Counted from the first letter of the stretch, positions 46,116-56,430 are shown. The stretch: 64,000 nucleotides of DNA from Gari tellinella (GCA_922989275.2 OV277864.1:73350158-73414157); one strand, 5' to 3'. Notes: generated by a model not told the origin, from the letters alone. Program-made: numbers and translations.

Positions 46116-46153
46116 GGACAAGTACTTAAACGAGGCCTAAGATGGAAAGGGTT

Positions 46154-46350
46154 AACCCATTAAAAATTACCCAATATCGGATTATATCCTATTTCTGGTC
46201 TTGAAGACAGGTGATCATCTTAAAAGCAGGTTGGAAGATATTATGTTCTGCTTTATTTTTATTCCGCTTCGAGCTACCATCTGCTAGGATATAGGGGGAA
46301 AAAATATGCTGCATTATATTCATGACTGTATAAATTGGAACTATTTTCTG
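46154..46350. mobile_element. Family A MITE, right-truncated
   Basis: TTAACCCATTAAAAATTACCC then GTCTTGAAGACAGGTGATC, a worn hairpin and CATGACTGTATAAATTGGAAC; stops before the right end. Confidence 0.5.
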
Positions 46351-46915
46351 TTTGGTTTACGTTTACAGCATTGCAACACAATTATGGTTCTATTACGTCA
46401 TACTATTTTCGGTATAGCAATGTTTTGCTATATCGACAATCTATTAAACTATCTGACCTACAAGCAACAATAGGACTTAGATATAAACTGCCCCAACTAC
46501 CTGGGTGAATACATTAATTCCTTCGTCATCTATTGACCAGGCGTATTTAACTGGACAAAGATTGGACACCCTGGGCTAAGAATGTGCAGTGACCCATGCA
46601 GAATGGACAGGAGATGTTGTTATGTCCAAGGTTTATAACCAACAGTTTGGCCTTTTTGCACTGATGTTGATTAGAAAAAGACCCGATTTAAGCCAGACCA
46701 ACCTTGAAAATTTTTTATGCGATTGAAACAGCTGTTTTTTCCTGAAAGTGCGATTTTTAAACTGGACAATGATAGCTTATCCTACCTGGGTCAAACAAAC
46801 ATGTTTTGGCAAATATTTTAATGTTGGACCGCTTGTTACCCCTTTGAACCCTAGTGACGCATATGGACATCATTTGTAAACAGTGTGCCTGTGAAGAGTA
46901 CTTTGTCATATACAT
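46351..46915. other. Intronic DNA without recognised features
   Basis: No repeat ends or exon-like segments were identified. GGTTCTATTACGTCATACTA and neighbouring sequence match nothing else in the window. Confidence 0.4.
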
Positions 46916-46919
46916 GTAT

Positions 46920-46992
46920 ATGCAAACAGTGAAGACCCAGATCAGAAGGCTCCTCTAGGAGCCCTCTGATCAGGGTCTTCACTGTTTGTCAT
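46920..46992. repeat. Family C hairpin
   Basis: GCAAACAGTGAAGACCCAGATC and its inverse GATCAGGGTCTTCACTGTTTG around GCTCCTCTAGGAGC. Confidence 0.6.
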
Positions 46993-47551
46993 ATTGCATT
47001 AACTTTGATTTGTGAATATTCAGCAGAAGAAATGGTTATTTTTTACCAGAGAAGGAGCCTAATTAAGTGCTGTAATGTCACGCAAAGTTTCATGAAGTGC
47101 ATATAGGTAAATTACAAGGCTCTTATCACTTTCCTCGATAGAAATTAAGGACTCTTTCTGCACCTACATAGAAGAACTACAAATCAATATCCACTGATGC
47201 TGTTTAATGTAACAACTGGTAGCTGAAAGCAAGGTGCAAGTAAAGCAGCTTTCTCCTTAATTTCATTTTAATATAAACAGTATAAGATGGATTGGGTGCA
47301 TAAACAGTTTTGGGTGCATAAAAGTTACACTTTTGTCTAAGCTTAGGAGGAATGTGTCTTTTCCAAGGACAGTGGAATTTTATAGTATTTTAAATTGATA
47401 TGCGCATGTTGGTAAACAAGTAAACAACAACATCTGTTTGCAACTTAGTTGCTATCCATGTAATGCAGAATTTTTCAAATTAAATCTGATTTTAATTATT
47501 ACCATTTTGCAGTGATTCATAATGGGGTTTGTCCTCAAAAATACTTAAAAT

Positions 47552-47625
47552 ATAACAAACAGTACAGACCCTGATCAGAGGGCTCCTTCAGGAGCCCTCT
47601 GATCTGGGTCTACACTGTTTGCAAG
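47552..47625. repeat. Family C hairpin
   Basis: AACAAACAGTACAGACCCTGATC and GATCTGGGTCTACACTGTTTGC around GGGCTCCTTCAGGAGCCC. Confidence 0.6.
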
Positions 47626-48029
47626 AGATGTTTTAATTTGGTGCCGACACTGTAAGGGATAACAGTTACTGTCTTTGTGGTTTGCCTATAATTTATGTTT
47701 TCTGAAACTTTTAAGCGCTGAAAATATTTTGTGCTCCAAATGTCCATTACCATACTTTAATTCTGTTTCTATATATTAATACTCTGATACCTGCCGAAAT
47801 AATATACGGTTTGGATCCTGACCAAATGCCGATTTATTTGCATTCATATGATCTGTATCCAAATTGTTCGAAAAAGATATAGAAAGATGCATTCAAAGTT
47901 TTAAATTCTTATTTTCACTTTCAAATGTGTCATGATTTCTTTTTTATTGTCATGAATTAATGGCTTTGAATTTGGGGAAAGATATGTCATATTAACAACC
48001 CCTCTAGTGCTAAAATCTGTTTTATCTAT

Positions 48030-48441
48030 CCTTTGCAAACAATGTAGACCCAGATCAGAGCACTCCCAGAGGAGCCCTTTGATTAGGGTCTGCTATGTTT
48101 GTCACACTGTATAATAATTTAGGGACAGGCTCATTGCTAGTCAGTGTAAACTAGCTATTTATGTCAGAAAATGCATGAGTTCATTTGAAAAGTCAACCCA
48201 TGAAACATTTTAATGGAAAATTCCAGTTTCCAATTAAGATTAGACTACTGATGACTTTCTACAGTTTTTGCCACATATTGCAAAATGACAAACAGTGTAG
48301 ACCCAGATCAGAGGGCTCCTTTAGGAGCCCTTTGATTTGGATGTACATAGTTTGCATAGGACCTCTCTTCCTCTATACAGGTACACTTTTTATATAAGAC
48401 TAGTACATAATTATACTTGTCACTTGGATTCCAATGTGTTA
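48030..48441. mobile_element. Two family C elements, second is C1
   Basis: The first hairpin (48034-48102) reads GCAAACAATGTAGACCCAGATC. A C1 copy follows (about 48188-48441) with CATTTTAATGGAAAATTCCAG, the hairpin at 48289-48355 and a right end CCAATGTG-TTAA. Confidence 0.48.
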
Positions 48442-48704
48442 ATTTGTGGTTCCAAAATGTTGCAATATTTACTAGATCTGGACACTCTCACTTTTACTGC
48501 TGTCTTTATTCAGCTAAACCAATTTTCACATACTTAGTGGTTCATTGAAGTAATATGAGTGTTTGTTGTCTGGGAGACAGGTGTCAGATATATGATATAT
48601 CTCAGCTTGATAAGCTTCTGGATCAATAAAAGATAGGGGTTGACTATATATTTATTAGCCGTAATTGTGCTAATTGTCTATACACTCTACTGACGTAAAT
48701 GTTT

Positions 48705-48955
48705 TTAACCCTTTCCCCATAAATACGCCTTTTTACGCCTTTAATTTATTCCTTCACTCAAGAAAGTAGTTCCAATTTATAAAGACATGAATATGTACCA
48801 TAAGAAATATTTTCTATATTCTAGTAGGTGATAGCTTAAAGCAGGCTGAAAGTAAAGCAGAATGTGCCTTAAGGCACATTCTGCTTCACTTTCAACCTGC
48901 TTTAAGTAGTCACCTATCTTCAAAACTAGAAACAGACTATGTGGTTAAGGGTTAA
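48705..48955. mobile_element. Family A MITE, full length
   Basis: TTAACCCTTTCCCCATAAATACGCC to GACTATGTGGTTAAGGGTTAA; hairpin GCAGAATGTGCC|TTAAGGCACATTCTGC perfect. Confidence 0.75.
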
Positions 48956-49140
48956 GACATGTTGCTGCTGACAAGATGAAAATAAAACAGAATGCTTGTT
49001 TATGGGAGATTTCTGCTTTACTACCACCTTGAGATACGCTATCACCTGCATTTGACATCCATCAATGAATCATCATTTGTGGTGCTTACATAGATGATGT
49101 AAGTAGAGGCATCCTTTAGGCACTTTTGTGGAGGAATGGC

Positions 49141-49519
49141 TTAACCCATTACTCCATAATCTGTTCCTAGTTTTGAAAACTCTGATGACTCCTTAAAGCA
49201 GTTTAAAAGTAAAGCAGAATGTGCCTTAAGGTGCATTCTGCTTTTCTTTCAGCCTGCTTTAGGCTACCATCTGCTAGGAGTATAAGAAACATTTTTTCTT
49301 AAAAAGGCTTTGCACATTAACGACTATAAAGTAAATAATAATAATAATTTATAGTCGGTTCAAAAGCCTTTATGGCTTATGTTGTCTATTGTATGTCTTG
49401 TCGACTTAAAATAAAATTGATCTTATCTTATCTTATCTTAAAGTGGAACTTTTTCCTTCAATAGAAGAATTAACGTATTCAAAGGCATTAAAAGGCACAT
49501 CGGTTGAGTAATGGGTTAA
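49141..49519. mobile_element. Family A MITE carrying a retroelement tail
   Basis: TTAACCCATTACTCCATAATC to CGGTTGAGTAATGGGTTAA. Between ACTATAAAGT and AAAGTGGAAC lies about 107 bp of foreign sequence (49333-49440). Confidence 0.68.
49333..49440 (+). mobile_element. Short retroelement 3' end with ATCTT tail
   Basis: AATAATAATAATAATTTATAG...CGACTTAAAATAAAATTG followed by tandem ATCTT. AAAGT repeats on both sides suggest a short target duplication. The tandem pentamer tail is what some LINE/SINE 3' ends leave. Confidence 0.5.
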
Positions 49520-50136
49520 AATGCACCTCTGTATGCTGTAGTAGCATCATACCGTAAGACATGCATATAGTGTACGTCTACTCAAGAAACATGGAAATAT
49601 ATCACTCAAGACAGTACTGTTTAACCATTTAACCCCTAGTGACCTAGTGACACATATATGTGTCACTTATGAATAGTTGCTAGTGTGTATAGTGTACTAG
49701 TGAAGAGTACATTTGTCCTATAGATGTAAACTCTTGTCAACTCAGAAAGGTGGGCTTCTACAGGAGCACTGTGATGGGTCTGATCTGGATCTAGACTAAT
49801 TGCAAAGGTCTAGGAAATGCCAAAGGGTTACTCCTATTGAAGGACCATAAAGTAAATATGTCAAGCAGATAGAAACCAGACAGATTAGACATGATAGTTT
49901 ATGTTGGTGAGAGTTACCCCCCTTTGGGTTTTATCACCTATGAAAGCTGAGTGCCATAAAGGTTGTAATAAGGGGTTATAAGATTAATTTATGGACATAT
50001 TTAGACTTTGATGCCTGCTGTTTGAGAGCTGAGTCAATATTTGTAAACTCTCTCAACCTTTGTCCTGCTTGACCATGGCTTTATTGACATTTGCAAATAG
50101 TTTGCAGCTGCAAGTTTTGTATACCATAATATGATG

Positions 50137-50382
50137 TTAACGCTTTCAACACCATAGACCTGTTTGAAATATAACCAATTACATTTGCAAACAGTGTAGA
50201 CCAAGATCAGAGGGCTCCTACAGGAGCCCTCTGACCAGGGTCTACACTGTTTGCTAATTATTAAGACCCATATTTATCAAACTTCCCAGAATTCCAAGTA
50301 GATTGGACCATGTTTTTGTAACTAAATTGATCCACAGGGAACATGATAACCCAAAGGAGTTATATAGTGTTGAAAGTGTTAA
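50137..50382. mobile_element. Family C2 MITE, full-length reference
   Basis: TTAA-CGCTTTCAACACCATAG to ATAGTGTTGAAAGTG-TTAA. The hairpin is CAAACAGTGTAGACCAAGATC and its inverse around GGGCTCCTACAGGAGCCC. It lies 146 bases before coding exon 3. Confidence 0.75.
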
Positions 50383-50528
50383 CCAGAGGCAGTCTGGTTC
50401 TGCACTGTGTTTGAAAATTAAGTTGCAATTATATTTTTGTCAATATTGTTATATGTTGTTAATATAATTATATAATTTTGTCAATTTTGTTGTAATATTT
50501 TAGTTCATGTTTATTTGTTTACTTTCAG

Positions 50529-50610
50529 AGTTACCGGTATCGCCTGGGTATTCTGGTGGTGACAGCCGAAGGACCTCACTGCCTGTGTTCAGCCAAGTGG
50601 AAATCTTCAG
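50529..50610 (+). CDS. Coding exon 3 (residues 327-354)
   Basis: This 82-nt exon has acceptor TTTCAG and donor TTCAG|GTAAGA. Entering in phase 0 it reads SYRYRLGILVVTAEGPHCLC then SAKWKSS, and leaves one base (G) that joins AC of the next exon to make Asp354. It is too short to stand out by itself; its support is the exact phase agreement on both sides and strong splice sites. A mariner-like MITE starts only about a dozen bases past the donor. Confidence 0.82.
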
Positions 50611-50624
50611 GTAAGAGACATTAT

Positions 50625-50831
50625 ACAGTAAAACCTCGCTATTACGACCACTAAAACGAAGGATAATTGATTGTATAATAGACAGGTGACAGCTTAAAGC
50701 AAGGTGACAGTGAAACAGAAAGCTCCTAAAGGAGCTTTCTGTTTCACTGTCACCTTGCTTTAAGCGGTCACCTATCGTTAACACCATACTAATTAACATA
50801 ATTTAGTGGTCGTTATAGAGAGGTTTTACTG
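50625..50831. mobile_element. Family T MITE, full-length reference, next to a splice donor
   Basis: TA-CAGTAAAACCTCGCTATTACG to CGTTATAGAGAGGTTTTACTG-TA. TA flanks and CAGT ends fit mariner-type elements. The hairpin AAACAGAAAGCTCCTAAAGGAGCTTTCTG is perfect and the arms (GGTGACAGCTTAAAGCAAGG) extend it. It begins 14 bases past the donor at 50611. Confidence 0.8.
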
Positions 50832-50889
50832 TATAATGGTAACAGGTGGCAGCTCCTTTTCTTCTCTGCCCAGCATAATATAGAGTGGC

Positions 50890-51112
50890 TTAGCTCTTTG
50901 CATTCTGGATAATTTTTTCATCTGCAACAATTGTCATTTGATACTTTTCTAAAATTAGAACTTTTCTAAATTTCTTTTAAATTCAGGGTCAGAATGGCAA
51001 ACAGTTTACATCCTGATGAGACGGCATGTTATGCGGCGTCTCATCTGGATTCAAACTGTTTGCAAAGGTTATCACTGTGACATTCATATCCGCCGCTAGC
51101 AGGGTAAGAATT
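50890..51112. mobile_element. Family D MITE
   Basis: AGCTCTTTGCATTCTGGATA to ATATCCGCCGCTAGCAGGG; hairpin TCCTGATGAGACGGCATG with its inverse. Confidence 0.6.
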
Positions 51113-51127
51113 AGAGGGAATAAACCA

Positions 51128-51330
51128 AACCCTTATCCTGCCGTACAATCATCTGCTTTGAAATGGTAATCTGCAAAAATTGGCAAATTGGGATTCATGC
51201 AGTTTTAAATTGAAGAAACCTAGACATACTGTTTTGGATCCAGGTCAGATGCTGCTTTAGTTTGCATTTGATCTGGATTCAAACTGTTTGCAAATACCAG
51301 GGTAGTTGTGATCGGCAGAAAAAGGGTTAA
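51128..51330. mobile_element. Family D-like MITE, CCCTTATCCTGC end
   Basis: AACCCTTATCCTGCCGTACAATC at the left and GATCGGCAGAAAAAGGG-TTAA at the right. The core is GTTTTGGATCCAGGTCAGATGC with a partial inverse. Confidence 0.55.
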
Positions 51331-51361
51331 ACTTTAGCATTTTGTACTGTATGTTGCAACT

Positions 51362-51612
51362 TTAACCCATTACCCCATAAATACACTTTTTACGCCTTTA
51401 ATTTATTTCTCCACTAAACAAAATAGTTCCAATTTATACAGTCAAGAACATGAACCATTAGAAATATTTTCTTTATCCTAGCAGATATTAGCTTAAAGCA
51501 GGCTGAAAGTAAAGCAAAATATGCCTTAAGGTACATTCTGCTTTACTTTCAACCTGCTTTAATTGGTCACCTATCTTCATTACTAGAAACAGTCTATAGG
51601 GTAGTGGGTTAA
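51362..51612. mobile_element. Family A MITE, full length
   Basis: TTAACCCATTACCCCATAAATACAC to AGTCTATAGGGTAGTGGGTTAA, 251 bp. Confidence 0.75.
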
Positions 51613-51687
51613 GAAGATTCTTATTCAGGCATAAGAATTTTAGTACAATGTTTTTCAAATTGCCCCCATTTCCTTATTGTAATACAG

Positions 51688-51770
51688 TCCAAACTCCATA
51701 CTTCGAATTCACTGAAATCCACCTCACACATATTTTATAAATTGAATTCTGATAACTCGATCAACACATT
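51688..51770. mobile_element. Family S MITE fragment
   Basis: TACAGTCCAAACTCCATACTTCG and ATTGAATTCTGATAACTCGATC match the left half of family S. Confidence 0.4.
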
Positions 51771-52061
51771 TTGGCATGGCTACTAAAAGTAATGAGCAAA
51801 GTTTTTATATAAATGTTCAGCAATACTATTAAAATTACATAACAGGATAACTGTAAAGAATTTCTGTCATTAATCAGGCTGTCAGGTTTCCATGTATTGT
51901 TATTAAAGCTAAAAAGCAAGACATTAATTTTCTGAAAATGCACATTATTTAAATTATTTCCTTAACTGTTATGAATTTATTGTTTAATGGTTACATTAAG
52001 GTATTCATTGCAACCACCTGCTTTAACATTTATGTGTTCTGAATACCTTTTCTTTAAAAAA

Positions 52062-52139
52062 TCGAGGGCTTGGTGCAAAACTATTGTAACTCCTTCACAA
52101 TTGTGAAGGAGTTACAATAGTTTTGCACCAAGCCCTCGA
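52062..52139. repeat. 78-bp perfect palindrome
   Basis: Two 39-base arms with no spacer; the centre is CACAATTGTG (axis between 52100 and 52101). Outer bases TCGAGGGCTTGG/CCAAGCCCTCGA. There are no mismatches. It has no matching copy in the window and no outer ends resembling the MITE families. Confidence 0.85.
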
Positions 52140-52199
52140 AATGCAATAAATACATGTTTGTGACAGAGAAATTGAACCAGTCTTTAGAGACTTTTGGTT

Positions 52200-52390
52200 T
52201 AACCCATTTCTCACAATAAACACCTTTTTGGGCCCATAATTTGTTCCTCCTGAAGAAAAAAGTTCCACTTCATACAGTCATGAATATGTACCATGAGCAA
52301 TAAATGCTATATATCAGCAGATGGTGGCTTAAGCATGCTTTACATTCAAGCTGCTTTAAGTGGTACCCTGTCTTCAAACTAGAAACAGAG
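52200..52390. mobile_element. Family A MITE, degraded
   Basis: TTAACCCATTTCTCACAATAAACACC to TGTCTTCAAACTAGAAACAG, with the hairpin reduced to AAGCATGCTTTACATTC. Confidence 0.52.
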
Positions 52391-52839
52391 ATTGGTTTTC
52401 AGATTCAGCACTGAATATTAGCATTCCAAGAAAAATGCAGACCTTTCAAAAGGCATTTTGTTTTGAATACCAAAAAAACTGAAAATTGTCAGACTTGTTT
52501 TCTTGCTTTTCAAGAATGTTGTCATTGACCGCATTGTTAGAATGTTGGATGTGATGGTTTACGTAAACATGACCTGTGTTTTGATGTCAACTACAAATGA
52601 AAAATACATGGCAACATCTTGTAGTTAACCTTTTACCTGTTAAACATGCAATATTTTGCAATCACAAGCAGTTTGTATTATTCAGAGCTTGTTCAGGATC
52701 GAACCTGTTTAAATACTTGAATTTGAATTCCAGGTGTAAAATCTTATAACACTTTACTCACTGGATACTCATTTATTAAACTCCACCAATAATTATCAAT
52801 ATATTATCAAACCCAACTCACTCACTGCTGTTAATTGTA

Positions 52840-53045
52840 AAGTGAAACCTCTCTATTACAACCACTAAAAAGAAGGCTAATTGATCGTATTAAGAGACAG
52901 GTGACAGCTTAAAACACTGTGAGAATAAAACAGAAAGATCCTTCATGATCTTTCTGTTTTACTTTCATCTTGCGTTAAGCTGTCACCTGTCTGAAACAAC
53001 TTATAATTAAAACAGTTTAGTGGTTGTAATAGAAAGGTTTTACTG
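52840..53045. mobile_element. Family T MITE next to the last acceptor
   Basis: TA then AAGTGAAACCTCTCTATTACAACC to GTGGTTGTAATAGAAAGGTTTTACTG-TA. It ends 25 bases before coding exon 4, so only TTTCAATTCTGTTTCTTTACAG separates them. Confidence 0.75.
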
Positions 53046-53070
53046 TACTTTCAATTCTGTTTCTTTACAG

Positions 53071-53732
53071 ACAAATTCGACTACAAGATTCACATGTTCA
53101 AGACTGGAGAAACATTTGGGCAGAGAATCAAGTGGGCTACCAAAGACTTCCTCGACATTAGCTACACAATTCTCAACAGTACTGGGCACCAGTTGATCCT
53201 CCGACCAGAGTCCGAGTCCATCATAGAGGATCTGTGTATAGGGTACTGCCTTAAACTGCTGGTTCGCTGGAGCAGTGAGCCTCTGCCCTGGAAGGTTAGT
53301 GATCGAGCCCCGATGATAGACTGTCAAAAGTTTCTCTACACAAAGTATGCTAACTGTGATAAAAAGATTTCCGATTTCTGTGGACTCAACCTCAAAACTC
53401 ACATGGCAGGATTGCTGTCGTTTTTAGAAACACAGGATCTTATGTTGTACACAGACGTGGAGGAATTCATTATTGAAGACAGTCGCAATGAGAAAAACAA
53501 TGCTCCGGTGAAAAACAAGTCGAGAAACAATAGCTATGATGAGTTGGATAGCAAACGTCGTGGGGAATTGAACATCGAGGATCAGGATGATGAGGAGGAT
53601 GATGCGGAAACGATGACTGTGAGTTCTAAATTTAGAGGTGATACAGACTGGGAGGAAATGACAACGTCGGGTTTCATTGATGAGCGATCGGAGTACACAG
53701 GCGGCGGATCCTGGATAGATTCAGTGATGTAA
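53071..53732 (+). CDS. Terminal coding exon 4 (residues 354-573 and stop)
   Basis: This 662-nt exon follows CTGTTTCTTTACAG and ends with TAA. It starts DKFDYKIHMF and encodes an apparently folded, strand-rich stretch (about 355-455). A mostly helical stretch follows (about 455-485, including HMAGLLSFLETQDLMLYTDV), then a polar linker (about 501-519) and an acidic cluster IEDQDDEEDDAE (522-533). The end is Gly/Ser-rich with an EYTGGGSW motif. Such a low-complexity acidic tail suggests a disordered interaction region; this is inference. The product is likely cytosolic or nuclear since no targeting signal is seen. No homologue is recognised. Confidence 0.9.
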
Positions 53733-53940
53733 CAGAAAGCATAGCTCTAGATGAGAGGAATATTTAAATCCTGATTTCTCTACTAAATCCTATGTTGTGA
53801 CTACTCATTAGAATCGTCTCTTTGAGACGATTCTAATGAGTGCTCACAACATAGACTACTCATTTTGATTCTAATGAGTGCTCACAACATAGGGTTTAGT
53901 GGCGACCTGAAGGAATAAAGTTTATTCCTATCTTTGTCTT
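53733..53940 (+). other. 3'UTR with MITE-derived hairpin
   Basis: Immediately after the stop codon is a copy related to family B (centre AATCGTCTC/GAGACGATT) with an extra partial repeat of its right arm (CTCACAACATAG occurs twice). An AATAAA follows within the element's degraded end. The mature mRNA would therefore carry a strong hairpin of transposon origin. Confidence 0.55.
53914..53919 (+). terminator. Polyadenylation signal AATAAA
   Basis: AATAAA is about 182 bases after the stop codon and is followed by a T-rich stretch (TTTATTCCTATCTTTGTCTT). It is the first canonical hexamer after the coding sequence and lies at the end of the MITE-related sequence. Cleavage about 15-25 bases later is expected; 3' end reads would confirm it. 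Confidence 0.5.
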
Positions 53941-54999
53941 AAGTTCTGTGAAAGCCAGGATAATATTTATTCTAGAGACAAAGGGTCATAATTATGATAT
54001 ACTCATGATAAAAGCAGACATAATTTATTCCCAGTGTTATGCAATATGCAGTATGGTCATGTTTTTAGCTCACCTGAGCCAAAGGCTCAAGGTGAGCTAT
54101 TGTGACCGCTCACCGTCCGTAGTACGTCTGTCCGTCTGTCCGTCTGTCCGTCTGTCCGTCTGTCAGTCTGTCCGTCTGTCCGTCTGTCCGTTCACTTTTA
54201 CTTCAAACGACATCTCTACTGAAACCTGCCGATTGTAGGGAGAGTTCAAACTGCTTATGATGTTCCTTGGATGCTTCTCTACAGAAGTTGTTCAAAAAAA
54301 AGGAAAAAAAAGCACAAACTCTGCTTGAAAAAGCAAAAAAGCAAAAATCTTTAAAAAATCTTCTTGCCCAAAACTACTAGGCCCTAAGCTTTGATATTTG
54401 TACAGTAGAATCTCCTGGTGGATCTATCTATAGTTTGTTAAAATGAAATCCCTAGGGTCACATTTGACACCACCCTGCACAGTTTAAGTGCTGCTCTAGG
54501 CAGGTTTTACAGTATTTTTGATTTAGGCAGAACTGTATTTACCTGAGTTACCCTTAATATACTATGGGCAAATAGCCAATATTTGCAAACATTTTGGATC
54601 CAGATCAGATGCAACATAATCATAATGCTACATCTAATCTGGATCCAACCTATTTGCCACTCATTTACCAACTTAACATTTTCTAAATTGTTTTTTTGTA
54701 CACTTTTCACATACAGTAGGTTTTAAGCAGACATCATTTCAGTCTGGTAAGGGTAAGCCCAAGCGTTCTAGCCACTGAGGTCAAATATTATGCAACTCTG
54801 AACTGGTAGTGGGTATCACAGAACTGGTCATGATCAGCTGAACATGTTGTCTGCTAAAGTTTAGATATGGTTCAGTCTGATTCATACTTAGAGAAACAGG
54901 ATCTGGAAGTGATCCACTGACAGTTATGTAATTATGTCTTATGCCATATTTATACATATGTTTAATATTGGTTTTGTCAGAGTTATCTGTATGTCTTTT

Positions 55000-55358
55000 C
55001 AATAATTCCACTTTAAACAGTCATGAAAATGTAAGATGCAAAAGTAAAGCAAAGTGTGCATTAACCCTTAGCCCGCCAAATAAATTGTCGTCTGCTATAT
55101 TTCTCGTCTGCTTCAAGTTTCAAAGTGCTTCAAAGTTGCTCAAAATTGCTGAAAATGTTGTCCGAGTGTCAAACAGCTTGGATCCGGATGAGACGCCGAG
55201 TTACTCGGCGTCTAATCCGGATCCAAGCTGTTTGCATATAAAGCTATAGTCGTGAGTGGCAGGCTAAGGGTTAAGACACATTCTGCTTTACTTTCAACCT
55301 GCTTTAGGTGGCCACCTATTTTCAAAATTAGAAACATGCTATGGGGTAATGGGTAAAA
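55000..55358. mobile_element. Family A copy split by family F
   Basis: CAATAATTCCACTTTAAACAG...AGCAAAGTGTGCA and GACACATTCTGCTTTACTTTC...ATGGGGTAATGGG flank the F insertion, which occupies the TTAA at the family A hairpin centre. Confidence 0.65.
55061..55274. mobile_element. Family F MITE, 214 bp, copy 3
   Basis: TTAACCCTTAGCCCGCCAAAT to AGTGGCAGGCTAAGGGTTAA. It is nested in a family A element, which is nested in an AGCTCACC repeat, showing the insertion order. Confidence 0.82.
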
Positions 55359-55927
55359 TGAAATTGCCTATTTGGAAAGAGCCTGATGAGAGGAAGTGCC
55401 ATTTGCAAAGGCCATAACTCTGACATCATTGTTTTTTGAGTTATTTCCCTTTGTGATATTTTCTTGTCAAGAAGACAACTTCAGTTCTACTGATGCTATT
55501 GTAATGAAATTTTATGTATGGAAAGAAACTGATGAGAGAAAATGCCATGCACAAGGGCAGCAATATTTAGTTTTTCCCCTTTGTCATATTTTATTGTCAG
55601 GAAAATAATTCCAGTTCTGTTGACGCTAGTGAAATAATTATCATTTATTGGAAATGGAAATAGCTTGATAAGAGGATGTGTCATGGATAAGGGTCATAAG
55701 CTTGGCAACAAAATTCACTTTTGTCATGTTTTCTTGTCTGGAAGATAACTCCATTTATAGTTATATTAAAATGTTGTCTTGCCCAGTCAACTTAGGTACA
55801 AACTTCAATGTCCTCAGGTGAGCGAATTAAGGGCCATGGCCCTCTTGTTTAGCAGTGGTGAGGACATAGTTACATACATTATTCAGCAACTCTTAGTAGT
55901 ATCATATCATTGTGCATTATTATCATT

Positions 55928-56111
55928 CAGGGCTCCAGATAAGATGGGGGTAGACTTAACAAATGCAATATTTTCTTAGTACCAAATCCTATGGTGTTAC
56001 ACTCATTAGAATCGTCTCGAAGAGACGATTCTAATGAGTAGTAACACCATAGGGTTTAACGCAGAAATAAAGATTTTTAGTTTTTGAAATACTCCCTTTA
56101 TCTGGAGCCCT
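55928..56111. mobile_element. Family B MITE
   Basis: CAGGGCTCCAGATAAGATGG to CCCTTTATCTGGAGCCCT. ATCATT occurs on both sides. Confidence 0.7.
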
Positions 56112-56185
56112 ATCATTGCCACCTTGCTTGTGTGTACCGTAACGAATGGAAGTATTGGGATTGAGTCCCACTAAAAGTAGACAAA

Positions 56186-56254
56186 CAGTGTAGACTCTGA
56201 TCAGATTGCTCTGTAGGGAGCAGTTTGATCAGTGTCTACATTGTTCGTCATTCA
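56186..56254. repeat. Family C hairpin
   Basis: ACAAACAGTGTAGACTCTGATC and GATCAGTGTCTACATTGTTCG around GCTCTGTAGGGAGC. Confidence 0.5.
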
Positions 56255-56360
56255 GTTTACACGCTTGGGACAAATAACTAAGTGATATAGTTACATCAGT
56301 TACACAGAGTATCCCAATTTTAGGATTTTTGCGGTATTTGCAATATTAGCATTGTCTCAT

Positions 56361-56430
56361 TGCTTGTGAGTATTTGTAATACATTGCTTGTGAGTATTTG
56401 CAATACATTGCTTGTGAGTATTTGCAATAG
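56361..56430 (+). repeat. 24-bp tandem repeat, three units
   Basis: TGCTTGTGAGTATTTGNAAT-ACAT three times, the last partial. A single base distinguishes unit 1. Confidence 0.85.

Larger units (their letters stand above)
54065..55850 (+). mobile_element. AGCTCACC repeat element, copy 2
   Basis: TTTTTAGCTCACCTGAGCCAAAG to CTCAGGTGAGCGAATTAAGGGCC..CCCTCTTGTTTAG. The left 400 bases match the copy at 13206 closely; the middle differs and holds later insertions. Tandem-like paragraphs (CTGATGAGAGGAAGTGCCAT, TTTCTTGTCAAGAAGACAAC) recur about three times towards the right end. Confidence 0.6.

Noticed and set aside
53040..53402. 120-codon open frame on the - strand
   Set aside because: It is antisense to the last coding exon and runs into a MITE end.
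54141..54238. Pro/Val/Arg/Ser repeat peptide
   Set aside because: It is the translation of the CTGTCCGT microsatellite.
53948..54238. A further exon of the gene downstream of the stop
   Set aside because: The stop, 3'UTR and AATAAA precede it and the sequence is the start of an AGCTCACC repeat.
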